Part shown: piece by piece, positions 1-5,117 of the stretch
Numbering within the stretch: position 1 is the first letter of the stretch
Layout: every line of letters begins with the position of its first letter
Assembly (NCBI GenBank): GCA_913044255.1
Contig: CAJWOI010000228.1
Span: 1-5,117 of the forward strand
Reading direction: 5' to 3'
Source: an uncultured Alphaproteobacteria bacterium
GTDB lineage: Bacteria > Pseudomonadota > Alphaproteobacteria > UBA7887
Length of the DNA: 5,117 bases
Notes under the pieces: generated by a model
The model's database searches: none
Told to the model about the DNA's origin: nothing
What the model saw: only the letters and a program-made list of their open reading frames with translations
Translations under genes and position numbers: made by a program

Positions 1-1074
1 GTCACTCAAGGGGATGCCGAGCCTGCTTCGGTGGAACAGCAGCGCTTGTTGGGGCGAATGGCACCGTCTCTATACGATTTACGAAACTTGTTTCAGGTTA
101 ATGTGGAAGAAGGCCGACATTTGTGGGCCATGGTTTATCTTCTGCATGCCTATTTTGGTCGTGATGGAAGGGATGAAGCGGATTTGATGTTGGAGCGCCA
201 TGCCGGAGACCCGGATCGACCCCGGATTCTTGGTGCTTTTAATGAGTTAACGCCTGATTGGTTAGCTTTCTACATGTTCACTTATTTTACGGATCGTGAC
301 GGTAAATATCAGCTGGCCTCTCTGGCGGAATCAGCGTTTGATCCTTTAGCACGGACGTGCCAATTCATGCTTACTGAAGAGGCCCACCACATGTTTGTCG
401 GCGAGAGTGGCGTCAAACGAATTGTTCAGCGCTCGGCGGAGCTAATGCGAGAGCAGGATAGCAATGAGATTCGCGCTTTTGGCGGAATTGATCTTGCAAC
501 GATCCAACGTTACATCAATTTTCACTACTCGGTGTCGCTTGATCTATTCGGTGGAGAGAGGTCAAGTAACGCAGCGGCGTACTATAGCGCTGGGCTTAAA
601 GGCCGATACAATGAAGCCAAGATAAACGATGATCACGTTCTCACGAAAACCCTGCAACCGGTTCCTGAATGGCGAGATGGCAAGCCTGGCACGACTGACG
701 TGCCTGAGATTAACGCATTGAATGAACGTTTGCGGCAGGAGTTTGTGCGAGACTGCGAGCGCGGGGTGGCGCGATGGAATAGTGTGCTGGAGGCCCACGA
801 TATTTCGGCGCGATTATATTTGCCACACATCGCATTCAATCGGCGTATGGGCACTTTTTCTGACCGATATGTGACGCCTGAGGGAATTTCGATCGACGAA
901 ACGGATTGGACAGAGCAGAGTCGAAACTGGTTGCCAAGTGATAAGGATAAAGCGTTTGTCGCGAGCCTTATGGATCCGGTAACAGAGCGAGGCAAGATCG
1001 CCAACTGGATTGCTCCGCCTGCGCGCGGAATCGATGGCCGCGCATTTGATTATGAATACGTGCGGCTAGTATGA
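1..1074 (+). CDS. boxB: Benzoyl-CoA 2,3-epoxidase, oxygenase subunit BoxB (N-terminus outside window)
   Basis: This is the di-iron oxygenase component of benzoyl-CoA epoxidase. With the reductase BoxA it uses O2 and NADPH to turn benzoyl-CoA into 2,3-epoxybenzoyl-CoA in the cytoplasmic box pathway of aerobic benzoate degradation. The frame is open from base 1 and BoxB-like sequence (GDAEPASVEQQ) precedes the GTG at 31, so that GTG is internal. Of the usual 470-odd residues, 357 are visible; about 113 are missing. Counting window codons, the expected iron ligands are all present: E7, E37 and H40 (EEGRH), D98 (FTDRD), E127 and H130 (TEEAHH). Their spacing matches the ligands I remember from the Azoarcus BoxB structure (E120, E150, H153, D211, E240, H243). 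The C-terminus is intact, with the family-typical WIAPPARGI and a final FDYEYVRLV. No frameshift is seen. No box gene follows, so it is probably last in its transcript. Identity is firm from family recall; pathway completeness cannot be judged here. Confidence 0.95.
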   Translation, partial: VTQGDAEPASVEQQRLLGRMAPSLYDLRNLFQVNVEEGRHLWAMVYLLHAYFGRDGRDEADLMLERHAGDPDRPRILGAFNELTPDWLAFYMFTYFTDRDGKYQLASLAESAFDPLARTCQFMLTEEAHHMFVGESGVKRIVQRSAELMREQDSNEIRAFGGIDLATIQRYINFHYSVSLDLFGGERSSNAAAYYSAGLKGRYNEAKINDDHVLTKTLQPVPEWRDGKPGTTDVPEINALNERLRQEFVRDCERGVARWNSVLEAHDISARLYLPHIAFNRRMGTFSDRYVTPEGISIDETDWTEQSRNWLPSDKDKAFVASLMDPVTERGKIANWIAPPARGIDGRAFDYEYVRLV

Positions 1075-1166
1075 GACGTTTTGTAACGGGTTTCATGCTC
1101 TGGGTACGGCTACGGTGATCTTCGACCGAGAATATTGTGTTATAAATTTACAAACAACATCGGAAC

Positions 1167-1184
1167 GAGATGCCTACGCATCTC
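1167..1184. terminator. Hairpin between convergent boxB and accA, likely shared terminator
   Basis: GAGATGC at 1167-1173 and GCATCTC at 1178-1184 form a perfect 7-bp stem with a 4-base loop. It lies 92 bases after the boxB stop and only 5 bases after the accA stop on the other strand, where a two-way terminator is expected. On the plus strand a broken T-rich stretch (1185-1197) follows. On the minus strand the following bases are only loosely T-rich (GTTCCGATGTTGTTTG). The U-tracts are imperfect, so termination may be partial or Rho-assisted. This is inference from position and symmetry. Confidence 0.5.
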
Positions 1185-1189
1185 TTACC

Positions 1190-2146
1190 TTAGTTTTCCG
1201 TACCTGCGCCAATATCAAGAAATTTTCTGCGTCGGCGTGCGCGGAGTTCGCCGCCGGGAATATCCACCAATTTCCGTAAATTGGAGTCTAGGCTGTCTCC
1301 AAGACGTTTGATCACATCCTCAGGCGCCCGATGAGCCCCGCCGACTGGTTCCTGGACAATTTCATCGATTACCTTGAGTCTGTGCAAATCTCGGGAAGTT
1401 AGGCGAAGAGACTCTGCAGCATCTTCAGCCTTATCGGCATTTCTCCATAGGATAGATGCGCAACCTTCAGGAGAAATCACTGAGTAGATGGCGTTTTCCA
1501 GCATTATCACGTGGTTGGCGCTCGCCAATGCGATTGCTCCCCCTGAACCGCCCTCTCCGATAATCACACTGATCAACGGCACACGCAGGCCGAGGCATGC
1601 CTCGGTTGAGCGGGCAATCGCTTCTGCCTGACCACGCTCCTCGGCACCAACGCCCGGGTAGGCACCGGGCGTATCGATAAAAGTGATCACTGGCAGGCTA
1701 AAGCGGTCTGCGAGAGACATGAGGCGTACCGCCTTTCGGTAGCCTTCCGGCCGAGCCATACCAAAATTATGGTGGACGCGATCACTTGTGTCTGCGCCTT
1801 TCTCGTGCCCGATTACTATGACGGAATAGCCTCGAAAACGTCCAATTCCACTGATGACCGCCGTGTCTTCGCCAAAACACCTGTCACCTGCGAGAGGCGT
1901 GAAGTTCTCTATGAGGCCATTGATATAGTCACTGGTGTGTGGGCGTCCTGGATGACGCGCGACCTGAGTTTTTTGCCACGGCGTTAGCTCGGCATAGGTT
2001 TGCTTGAGGAGTCGCTCTACCTTGGACTGCAGCTTCGTAACTTCATCGACGATATTAAGACGGTCGGAGCTACCCAGATGGTGCAGCTCCTTGATCTTTC
2101 CCTCGAGCTCAGCAATTGGTTTCTCGAAGTCAAGAAACGTGTTCAT
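1190..2146 (-). CDS. accA: Acetyl-CoA carboxylase carboxyltransferase subunit alpha
   Basis: AccA pairs with AccD to form the carboxyltransferase of the multi-subunit acetyl-CoA carboxylase. It moves the carboxyl group from carboxybiotin on AccB to acetyl-CoA to make malonyl-CoA, the committed step of fatty acid synthesis in the cytoplasm. The length of 318 residues matches the roughly 319 of E. coli AccA. Visible family signatures are LDFEKPIAELEGKI near residues 5-18 in the helical N-terminus, HPGRPHTSDYI (65-75), IDTPGAYPGVGAEERGQ (157-173), the glycine-rich IGEGGSGGAIA (196-206) of the crotonase-like fold that helps form the oxyanion hole, and ISPEGCASILWR (224-235). The C-terminus has a basic run RARRRRK (302-308). 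The ATG at 2146 fits the family N-terminus and has AGGG (2158-2155) 8 bases upstream. It is the last gene of the minus-strand operon, 71 bases after xerD. No missing residues or breaks are seen. Confidence 0.97.
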   Translation of the reverse strand: MNTFLDFEKPIAELEGKIKELHHLGSSDRLNIVDEVTKLQSKVERLLKQTYAELTPWQKTQVARHPGRPHTSDYINGLIENFTPLAGDRCFGEDTAVISGIGRFRGYSVIVIGHEKGADTSDRVHHNFGMARPEGYRKAVRLMSLADRFSLPVITFIDTPGAYPGVGAEERGQAEAIARSTEACLGLRVPLISVIIGEGGSGGAIALASANHVIMLENAIYSVISPEGCASILWRNADKAEDAAESLRLTSRDLHRLKVIDEIVQEPVGGAHRAPEDVIKRLGDSLDSNLRKLVDIPGGELRARRRRKFLDIGAGTEN

Positions 2147-2217
2147 GATTGCGACCCTATCATCCCTTCGCTATCAACGCACCGAGAAAACGGCCCCATA
2201 TTTTAGTTTCTTGTGCC
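2147..2217 (-). promoter_or_regulatory. xerD-accA spacer with weak internal promoter candidate
   Basis: This 71-base spacer is the only real gap in the minus-strand operon. On the minus strand it contains TAAAAT (2205-2200), a 5 of 6 match to a sigma-70 -10 box. The best upstream -35-like hexamer, TTGAGT (2232-2227, inside the end of xerD), is 21 bases away, which is too long for a good promoter. The accA ribosome binding site AGGG lies at 2158-2155. A separate promoter for an essential gene would make sense, but the sequence supports it only weakly; read-through from xerD is equally likely. I see no convincing terminator hairpin here. Confidence 0.25.
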
Positions 2218-3129
2218 TTAGTCAGCACTCAAAGGATGATGGTCACGGACCAACGCCGTAAGCCTGCTCTGCAATACATGCGTATAGATCTGTGTGCTGG
2301 AAATGTCGGCGTGCCCTAACATTGATTGCACACTTCTAAGATCGGCGCCGTGGGCAAGTAAATGACTAGCAAACGCATGGCGTAAAACGTGGGGTGAGAC
2401 CTTGTGTGCTTGAATTCCGGACCGCGCGGCTAATATCTTCAACAATTGGCCAACTCGCCGTCTTGTGAGGTGTCCAGCAGCACTTCGTGAAGGGAAAAGC
2501 CAATTTGAAGATTTTCCTTTGCTTAGAAAACTGTTGCGTACGTCTAGATAGCGGCCCAGCGCATGGATTGCTGGTTCGCCGACTGGCACCATCCGTTCCC
2601 TGCCTCCCTTTCCGCGAACTATCAAGAAACGTGGGTTGGATCCTAGGGCTGCTAATGGCAGTGACACCAACTCGGAGATTCTCAGACCCGTGGCATACAA
2701 AAGTTCCACTAGTGCGAGTTGGCGAATTCCTTCCGGACTGGCGACTCCTCGGGCTTCTGTAATTAGGTGGTTGACCTCTTCCTCACTTAAAATTTTAGGC
2801 AGAGGACGCCCGCGTTGCGGCAGATTAATCGTTGCACAGGGATGATCCATGCGGCGTCCTTCAGACTGCAGAAACCGATAAAACTGGCGAAGTGCCGATA
2901 ACTGGCGTGCCTGTGTGCTTGATCCCTTACCCTCATCGGCTAGCCCCTCTAGGTAACTACGGACCTGTTGGGTAGTGGCATTTATTAGGTGACTCTTGGC
3001 CTCGTCAAGAAATGCGGCGAAGGCCCCAATATCGCGGCTATAGGCCATAATTGTGTTTTTCGCGGCCCCACGCTCCGATACCATCATTTCGAGGTAGTCC
3101 TCGATCAAACGACTATCACTCTTTTGCAT
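2218..3129 (-). CDS. xerD: Site-specific tyrosine recombinase XerD
   Basis: XerD acts with XerC at the chromosomal dif site, under FtsK control, to resolve chromosome dimers at division. The 303 residues contain an N-terminal SAM-like core-binding domain (about 5-90) and a C-terminal catalytic domain (about 110-295). The full catalytic set is visible: R150 (ATGLRISEL), K174 (RGKGGRER), H247 and R250 (SPHVLRHAFASHLL), H273 (MLGHADISSTQ) and the nucleophile Y282 (IYTHV). These lie within three residues of the E. coli XerD positions (R148, K172, H244, R247, H270, Y279). Length, the RQLSALRQFYRFL segment and the HHPLS tail favour XerD over XerC, though the two are close paralogues. The ATG shares one base with the upstream stop (TAATG), implying translational coupling; GGA lies 5 bases before the start. 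The steady operon context and absence of att repeats argue against a phage or island integrase. Confidence 0.93.
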   Translation of the reverse strand: MQKSDSRLIEDYLEMMVSERGAAKNTIMAYSRDIGAFAAFLDEAKSHLINATTQQVRSYLEGLADEGKGSSTQARQLSALRQFYRFLQSEGRRMDHPCATINLPQRGRPLPKILSEEEVNHLITEARGVASPEGIRQLALVELLYATGLRISELVSLPLAALGSNPRFLIVRGKGGRERMVPVGEPAIHALGRYLDVRNSFLSKGKSSNWLFPSRSAAGHLTRRRVGQLLKILAARSGIQAHKVSPHVLRHAFASHLLAHGADLRSVQSMLGHADISSTQIYTHVLQSRLTALVRDHHPLSAD

Positions 3130-4892
3130 TACATTCCGTTTTCAATCACCGCCTCCAAAGCAAGCGCCCGGGCATAATGGTCGAGACCCACGTGGCGGAG
3201 GCTCCGGAGCACGGATCCTAATGCTAGAGGACTGGCCTCCGCTGGTCCGCCCTCGCCCATGGCCAAAAGTGCGAATAATACAGTGCGGCCTATTTGCTTA
3301 GATCGGGCAGCATCCTGCATGCTGTAACGAATTCCCACACTTGGGACCGTCGCGGAAACTAGGTTTGATCCGCTTAACAAGAGATTCCAGCCTTTCCGCC
3401 CAACAGAATGACCAAGCGCATCAAGTACCATAAATAAACGATCGGCCTGTTTCGTGTGTTCTAAGATGTTTGCGTTACCCATGGACGCTTCCCACCAGCG
3501 TTCCACCATTTGCGGGTGCCAGCTATGCCCGTCGTCGATTTTGGATATGACTATGACGGGCATCAAAGAGGCGAGTTTGCGTTCAAACTCGGTGTCCATT
3601 TCGGCGCTTTCGCCAAGAAAATTTAGCCAGCCCTGCAGTGCTTCGGAATCGCCAATAGTCATCAATGCTCTGATGATTTGTGGTGCTGCGTATGCAATTT
3701 GATCGCTGACCGGCAAAGTACGTAATGATTCTGTGTTGACAAGCGCGGCGAGCATGGCATTTCCCGTCAACAGGGAATTTCCCCATGAGGCAAGCCAAAA
3801 TGACACTCGTTCGCCCGGGGTTTGTTGCTGGCGGCTAGCTTGATGCAAAAGGGCTCGGCCCCATGACCCGCCTTTATCCTGCGCTACCGCAATGGCGTCT
3901 CCAAGCTCCTCTCTTGTAAACACTATCCGCCGGTACAGTTGCCCCACTTCAACTGCGTCGAGTGCACCCATGCTAGCTGCGTTTTCGGAGGCGACTAAGC
4001 GAGTTGTGAGAGGCAGTGTTTCGGACTCAGCAATAGCTCGTTGAATTGCGGGTCCGGCCTCAGATAGCCAATGATCAGGGATTCTGACGTCAGTTCCTAG
4101 CAGTAACGTGAGATTTAGTGCACTGGGAGCCAACTTTGCGGTCATATTATTTACTTCACTAAGTGACACTCCCCCTAGTTCAATAAAAGCGGCGTCAGAT
4201 TCACTCAGTTGCTCGCGCAGTAAGTTTAAGCTCAAAGCCGCAGCCGAGGTTTCGCCGTTCGTTAATTGACAAACGAATAAAGCTTTTTGCCAATATAGGC
4301 TGTCTGCTTCCCGAACTTGGCTCAGAGTTAGTTCGCAGGCCTTCTTAGTATCACCCATTAGTAAAAACACATTTGCCGTTAACCTCTTAATCTCTCCCGT
4401 CCTTGCACTTTCTGGCACTGTCGCTAAAAGCTCTAAGAATGATTCAAATTCTCCGAGATCCGCTAGGACTGAAAGGCGAGTTCGCAGAAGACTGGATGAC
4501 TCGTTGTCTTTCGTTGGCGCGGTTGCAGTTGATAACAGCAAGGTTTTTATGAGCTCATGGGCTGCGGGCGAGCGAACGTGGGTCGGCAGACTGGATAAAA
4601 GATCTTCTATCTGCCCTCTCTCGCTGCCTTCCCACATATTTGTTCCAAAACCACCACTTTGCTCGTCCAGGAGACCAATTGACTCGACGTCAATTTCGCC
4701 CAACGCGCCAATAGAAATATTTTCGTTACTTTCGGTTGAAATGGTATTTTTGGTGTTAGTAGCTGCGTCGCCTTCTGTTACTAAAGGCACTGGCTCAGTT
4801 TGTTCCTGCGACACCGATGTTTGTCCCGTGAATGTAAGGGTCGCAAGCATAGCGAGTATGTGAAGAGTCTTATTCTTCGGAGAAGCGTTCAT
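3129..4892 (-). CDS. Exported alpha-helical protein of unknown function
   Basis: I cannot assign a function. The 587-residue product begins with a likely Sec signal peptide: K6 and K8, a hydrophobic core at about 9-23, and possible cleavage after SVS at 28. There is no lipobox cysteine. A Ser/Thr/Glu/Asn-rich linker follows (29-60), then a Gly-rich motif IGALGEIDVESIGLL (61-75) with GGFGTNMWEG (80-89). From about 95 onward it is almost all predicted helix with Ala/Leu patterning, and 165-230 resembles TPR-like hairpins. The only two cysteines of the protein, C186 and C208, lie there. The C-terminal part (535-587) contains LLAMGEGGPAEASPLALGSVL. I recall similar long secreted proteins beside xerD in other Alphaproteobacteria, all uncharacterised. 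The start overlaps the upstream small gene by 23 bases, with a weak GAGAAAG 8 bases before the ATG; the signal peptide begins right there, which supports this start. It is probably periplasmic, perhaps a scaffold for envelope proteins, but that is inference. Confidence 0.85.
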   Translation of the reverse strand: MNASPKNKTLHILAMLATLTFTGQTSVSQEQTEPVPLVTEGDAATNTKNTISTESNENISIGALGEIDVESIGLLDEQSGGFGTNMWEGSERGQIEDLLSSLPTHVRSPAAHELIKTLLLSTATAPTKDNESSSLLRTRLSVLADLGEFESFLELLATVPESARTGEIKRLTANVFLLMGDTKKACELTLSQVREADSLYWQKALFVCQLTNGETSAAALSLNLLREQLSESDAAFIELGGVSLSEVNNMTAKLAPSALNLTLLLGTDVRIPDHWLSEAGPAIQRAIAESETLPLTTRLVASENAASMGALDAVEVGQLYRRIVFTREELGDAIAVAQDKGGSWGRALLHQASRQQQTPGERVSFWLASWGNSLLTGNAMLAALVNTESLRTLPVSDQIAYAAPQIIRALMTIGDSEALQGWLNFLGESAEMDTEFERKLASLMPVIVISKIDDGHSWHPQMVERWWEASMGNANILEHTKQADRLFMVLDALGHSVGRKGWNLLLSGSNLVSATVPSVGIRYSMQDAARSKQIGRTVLFALLAMGEGGPAEASPLALGSVLRSLRHVGLDHYARALALEAVIENGM

Positions 4893-5013
4893 TTGGGATC
4901 ACTTTCTCGATCGGCGCTGATGGTGGTGGAATGTTCCAAGTAAGGAGGAATATCGTACCCCCAATCAAGGAAAGCACCAGCGCGATACCGAACAGGCGGT
5001 AAAGTATTCGCAT
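4870..5013 (-). CDS. Small single-pass membrane protein, first gene of xerD operon
   Basis: The product is 47 residues long and of unknown function. Arg2 and Arg6 precede one hydrophobic segment (about 8-26, FGIALVLSLIGGTIFLLTW), followed by NIPPPSAPIEK and an acidic end. The positive-inside rule puts the N-terminus in the cytoplasm and the short proline-rich tail in the periplasm. A longer reading from a GTG at 5055 would add 14 residues. I prefer the ATG at 5013 because GGAG (5023-5020) lies 6 bases upstream of it, because the extra residues (IAYHRWPVAPEF) are polar and unlike a membrane leader, and because the GTG lacks a clear binding site. An ATG just before it (5016) is only 3 bases from GGAG. 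It overlaps the exported-protein gene by 23 bases, which suggests coupling and a shared envelope role. It could instead be mainly a leader ORF driving downstream translation, but its clean membrane-protein layout argues for a real product. Confidence 0.7.
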   Translation of the reverse strand: MRILYRLFGIALVLSLIGGTIFLLTWNIPPPSAPIEKVIPNERFSEE

Positions 5014-5117
5014 CATAAACTCCGGAGCCACGGGCCACCGGTGGTAAGCGATCACAGGCGGGCGTCGATGTGGTATCTTTCAGATTGCGTTCACCCGCAA
5101 CTTATCGGCTCAGACGC
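5014..5117. promoter_or_regulatory. Leader and probable promoter region of the minus-strand operon, possibly divergent
   Basis: No gene is seen in these 104 bases. On the minus strand a poor sigma-70-like pair can be drawn: TTGCGG (5100-5095), 17 bases, GATACC (5077-5072). On the plus strand ATCACA (5051-5056), 17 bases, TATCTT (5074-5079) is slightly better, with four matches in each hexamer. That would fit a divergent gene beyond the right edge. The inverted repeat TTGCG-6-CGCAA (5085-5100) and the perfect palindrome CCACCGGTGG (5035-5044) also lie here. The region is expected to hold the operon promoter from its position; the exact hexamers are guesses. Confidence 0.3.
5020..5023 (-). promoter_or_regulatory. 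Ribosome binding site deciding the start of the small membrane protein
   Basis: GGAG on the minus strand lies 6 bases before the ATG at 5013 and only 3 before the ATG at 5016, favouring the former. It sits inside the perfect 8-base palindrome CTCCGGAG (5020-5027), so the site could be masked by local pairing, though an 8-base palindrome has no loop and cannot fold on itself stably. Confidence 0.5.

Noticed and set aside
31..33. GTG as a start codon for boxB
   Set aside because: The frame is open to base 1 and the codons before it continue BoxB sequence, including the expected iron-ligand glutamate at 19-21.
562..1004. Two minus-strand open frames inside boxB
   Set aside because: They lie antisense to a firmly identified gene, have no recognisable domain and no good ribosome binding site.
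2181..2192. CCG-AGAAAA-CGG as a terminator after xerD
   Set aside because: The stem is only 3 bp and there is no U-run after it on the minus strand.
1769..2261. Three plus-strand open frames across accA and the xerD-accA spacer
   Set aside because: They are antisense to accA and the end of xerD and show no protein family features; they look like shadows of codon bias.
2218..3129. Tyrosine recombinase as sign of a mobile element or phage
   Set aside because: Length, residue positions and placement beside accA fit chromosomal XerD; no flanking att repeats, tRNA or cargo genes are seen.
2487..3177. Plus-strand open frames inside xerD
   Set aside because: They are antisense to a complete recombinase with all catalytic residues; their compositions are unlike real proteins.
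4504..4863. A 119-residue plus-strand open frame antisense to the exported protein
   Set aside because: It covers the signal peptide and linker region of a gene with a coherent export signal and operon overlap; no domain is visible in the antisense product.

Overview
The window looks like a stretch of chromosome from an alphaproteobacterium of moderate GC content. The AccA and XerD sequences are of proteobacterial type. As far as I remember, a xerD-accA pair downstream of a large exported protein of unknown function is typical of Alphaproteobacteria. I cannot name the genus; an aerobic, possibly marine or soil, aromatic-degrading member is plausible because of boxB.

Layout from left to right. 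Positions 1-1074 (+) hold the C-terminal three quarters of boxB, the di-iron oxygenase subunit of benzoyl-CoA 2,3-epoxidase; its N-terminus lies outside the window. A short gap of 115 bases contains a perfect 7-bp hairpin (1167-1184) between two convergent genes, probably a shared terminator. The rest of the window is one minus-strand operon. Read in the direction of transcription it is: a 47-residue single-pass membrane protein (5013-4870), a 587-residue exported protein of unknown function (4892-3129), xerD (3129-2218) and accA (2146-1190). The first two genes overlap by 23 bases and the next two share one base (TAATG), so the first three are probably translationally coupled. accA follows after 71 bases and may have extra promoter input. 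The far right (5014-5117) is leader or promoter sequence with several small palindromes. It may also serve a divergent gene beyond the edge; aroK would be my guess from remembered gene order.

Functionally, two housekeeping jobs share the operon: chromosome dimer resolution (XerD) and the committed step of fatty acid synthesis (AccA). They are led by an uncharacterised envelope pair, a small membrane protein and a large exported alpha-helical protein with a possible disulfide. boxB belongs to aerobic benzoate degradation through CoA thioesters and appears to be the last gene of a catabolic cluster abutting this core operon. I see no mobile element, CRISPR array or RNA gene. No clearly new system is present; the envelope pair is the least explained part.
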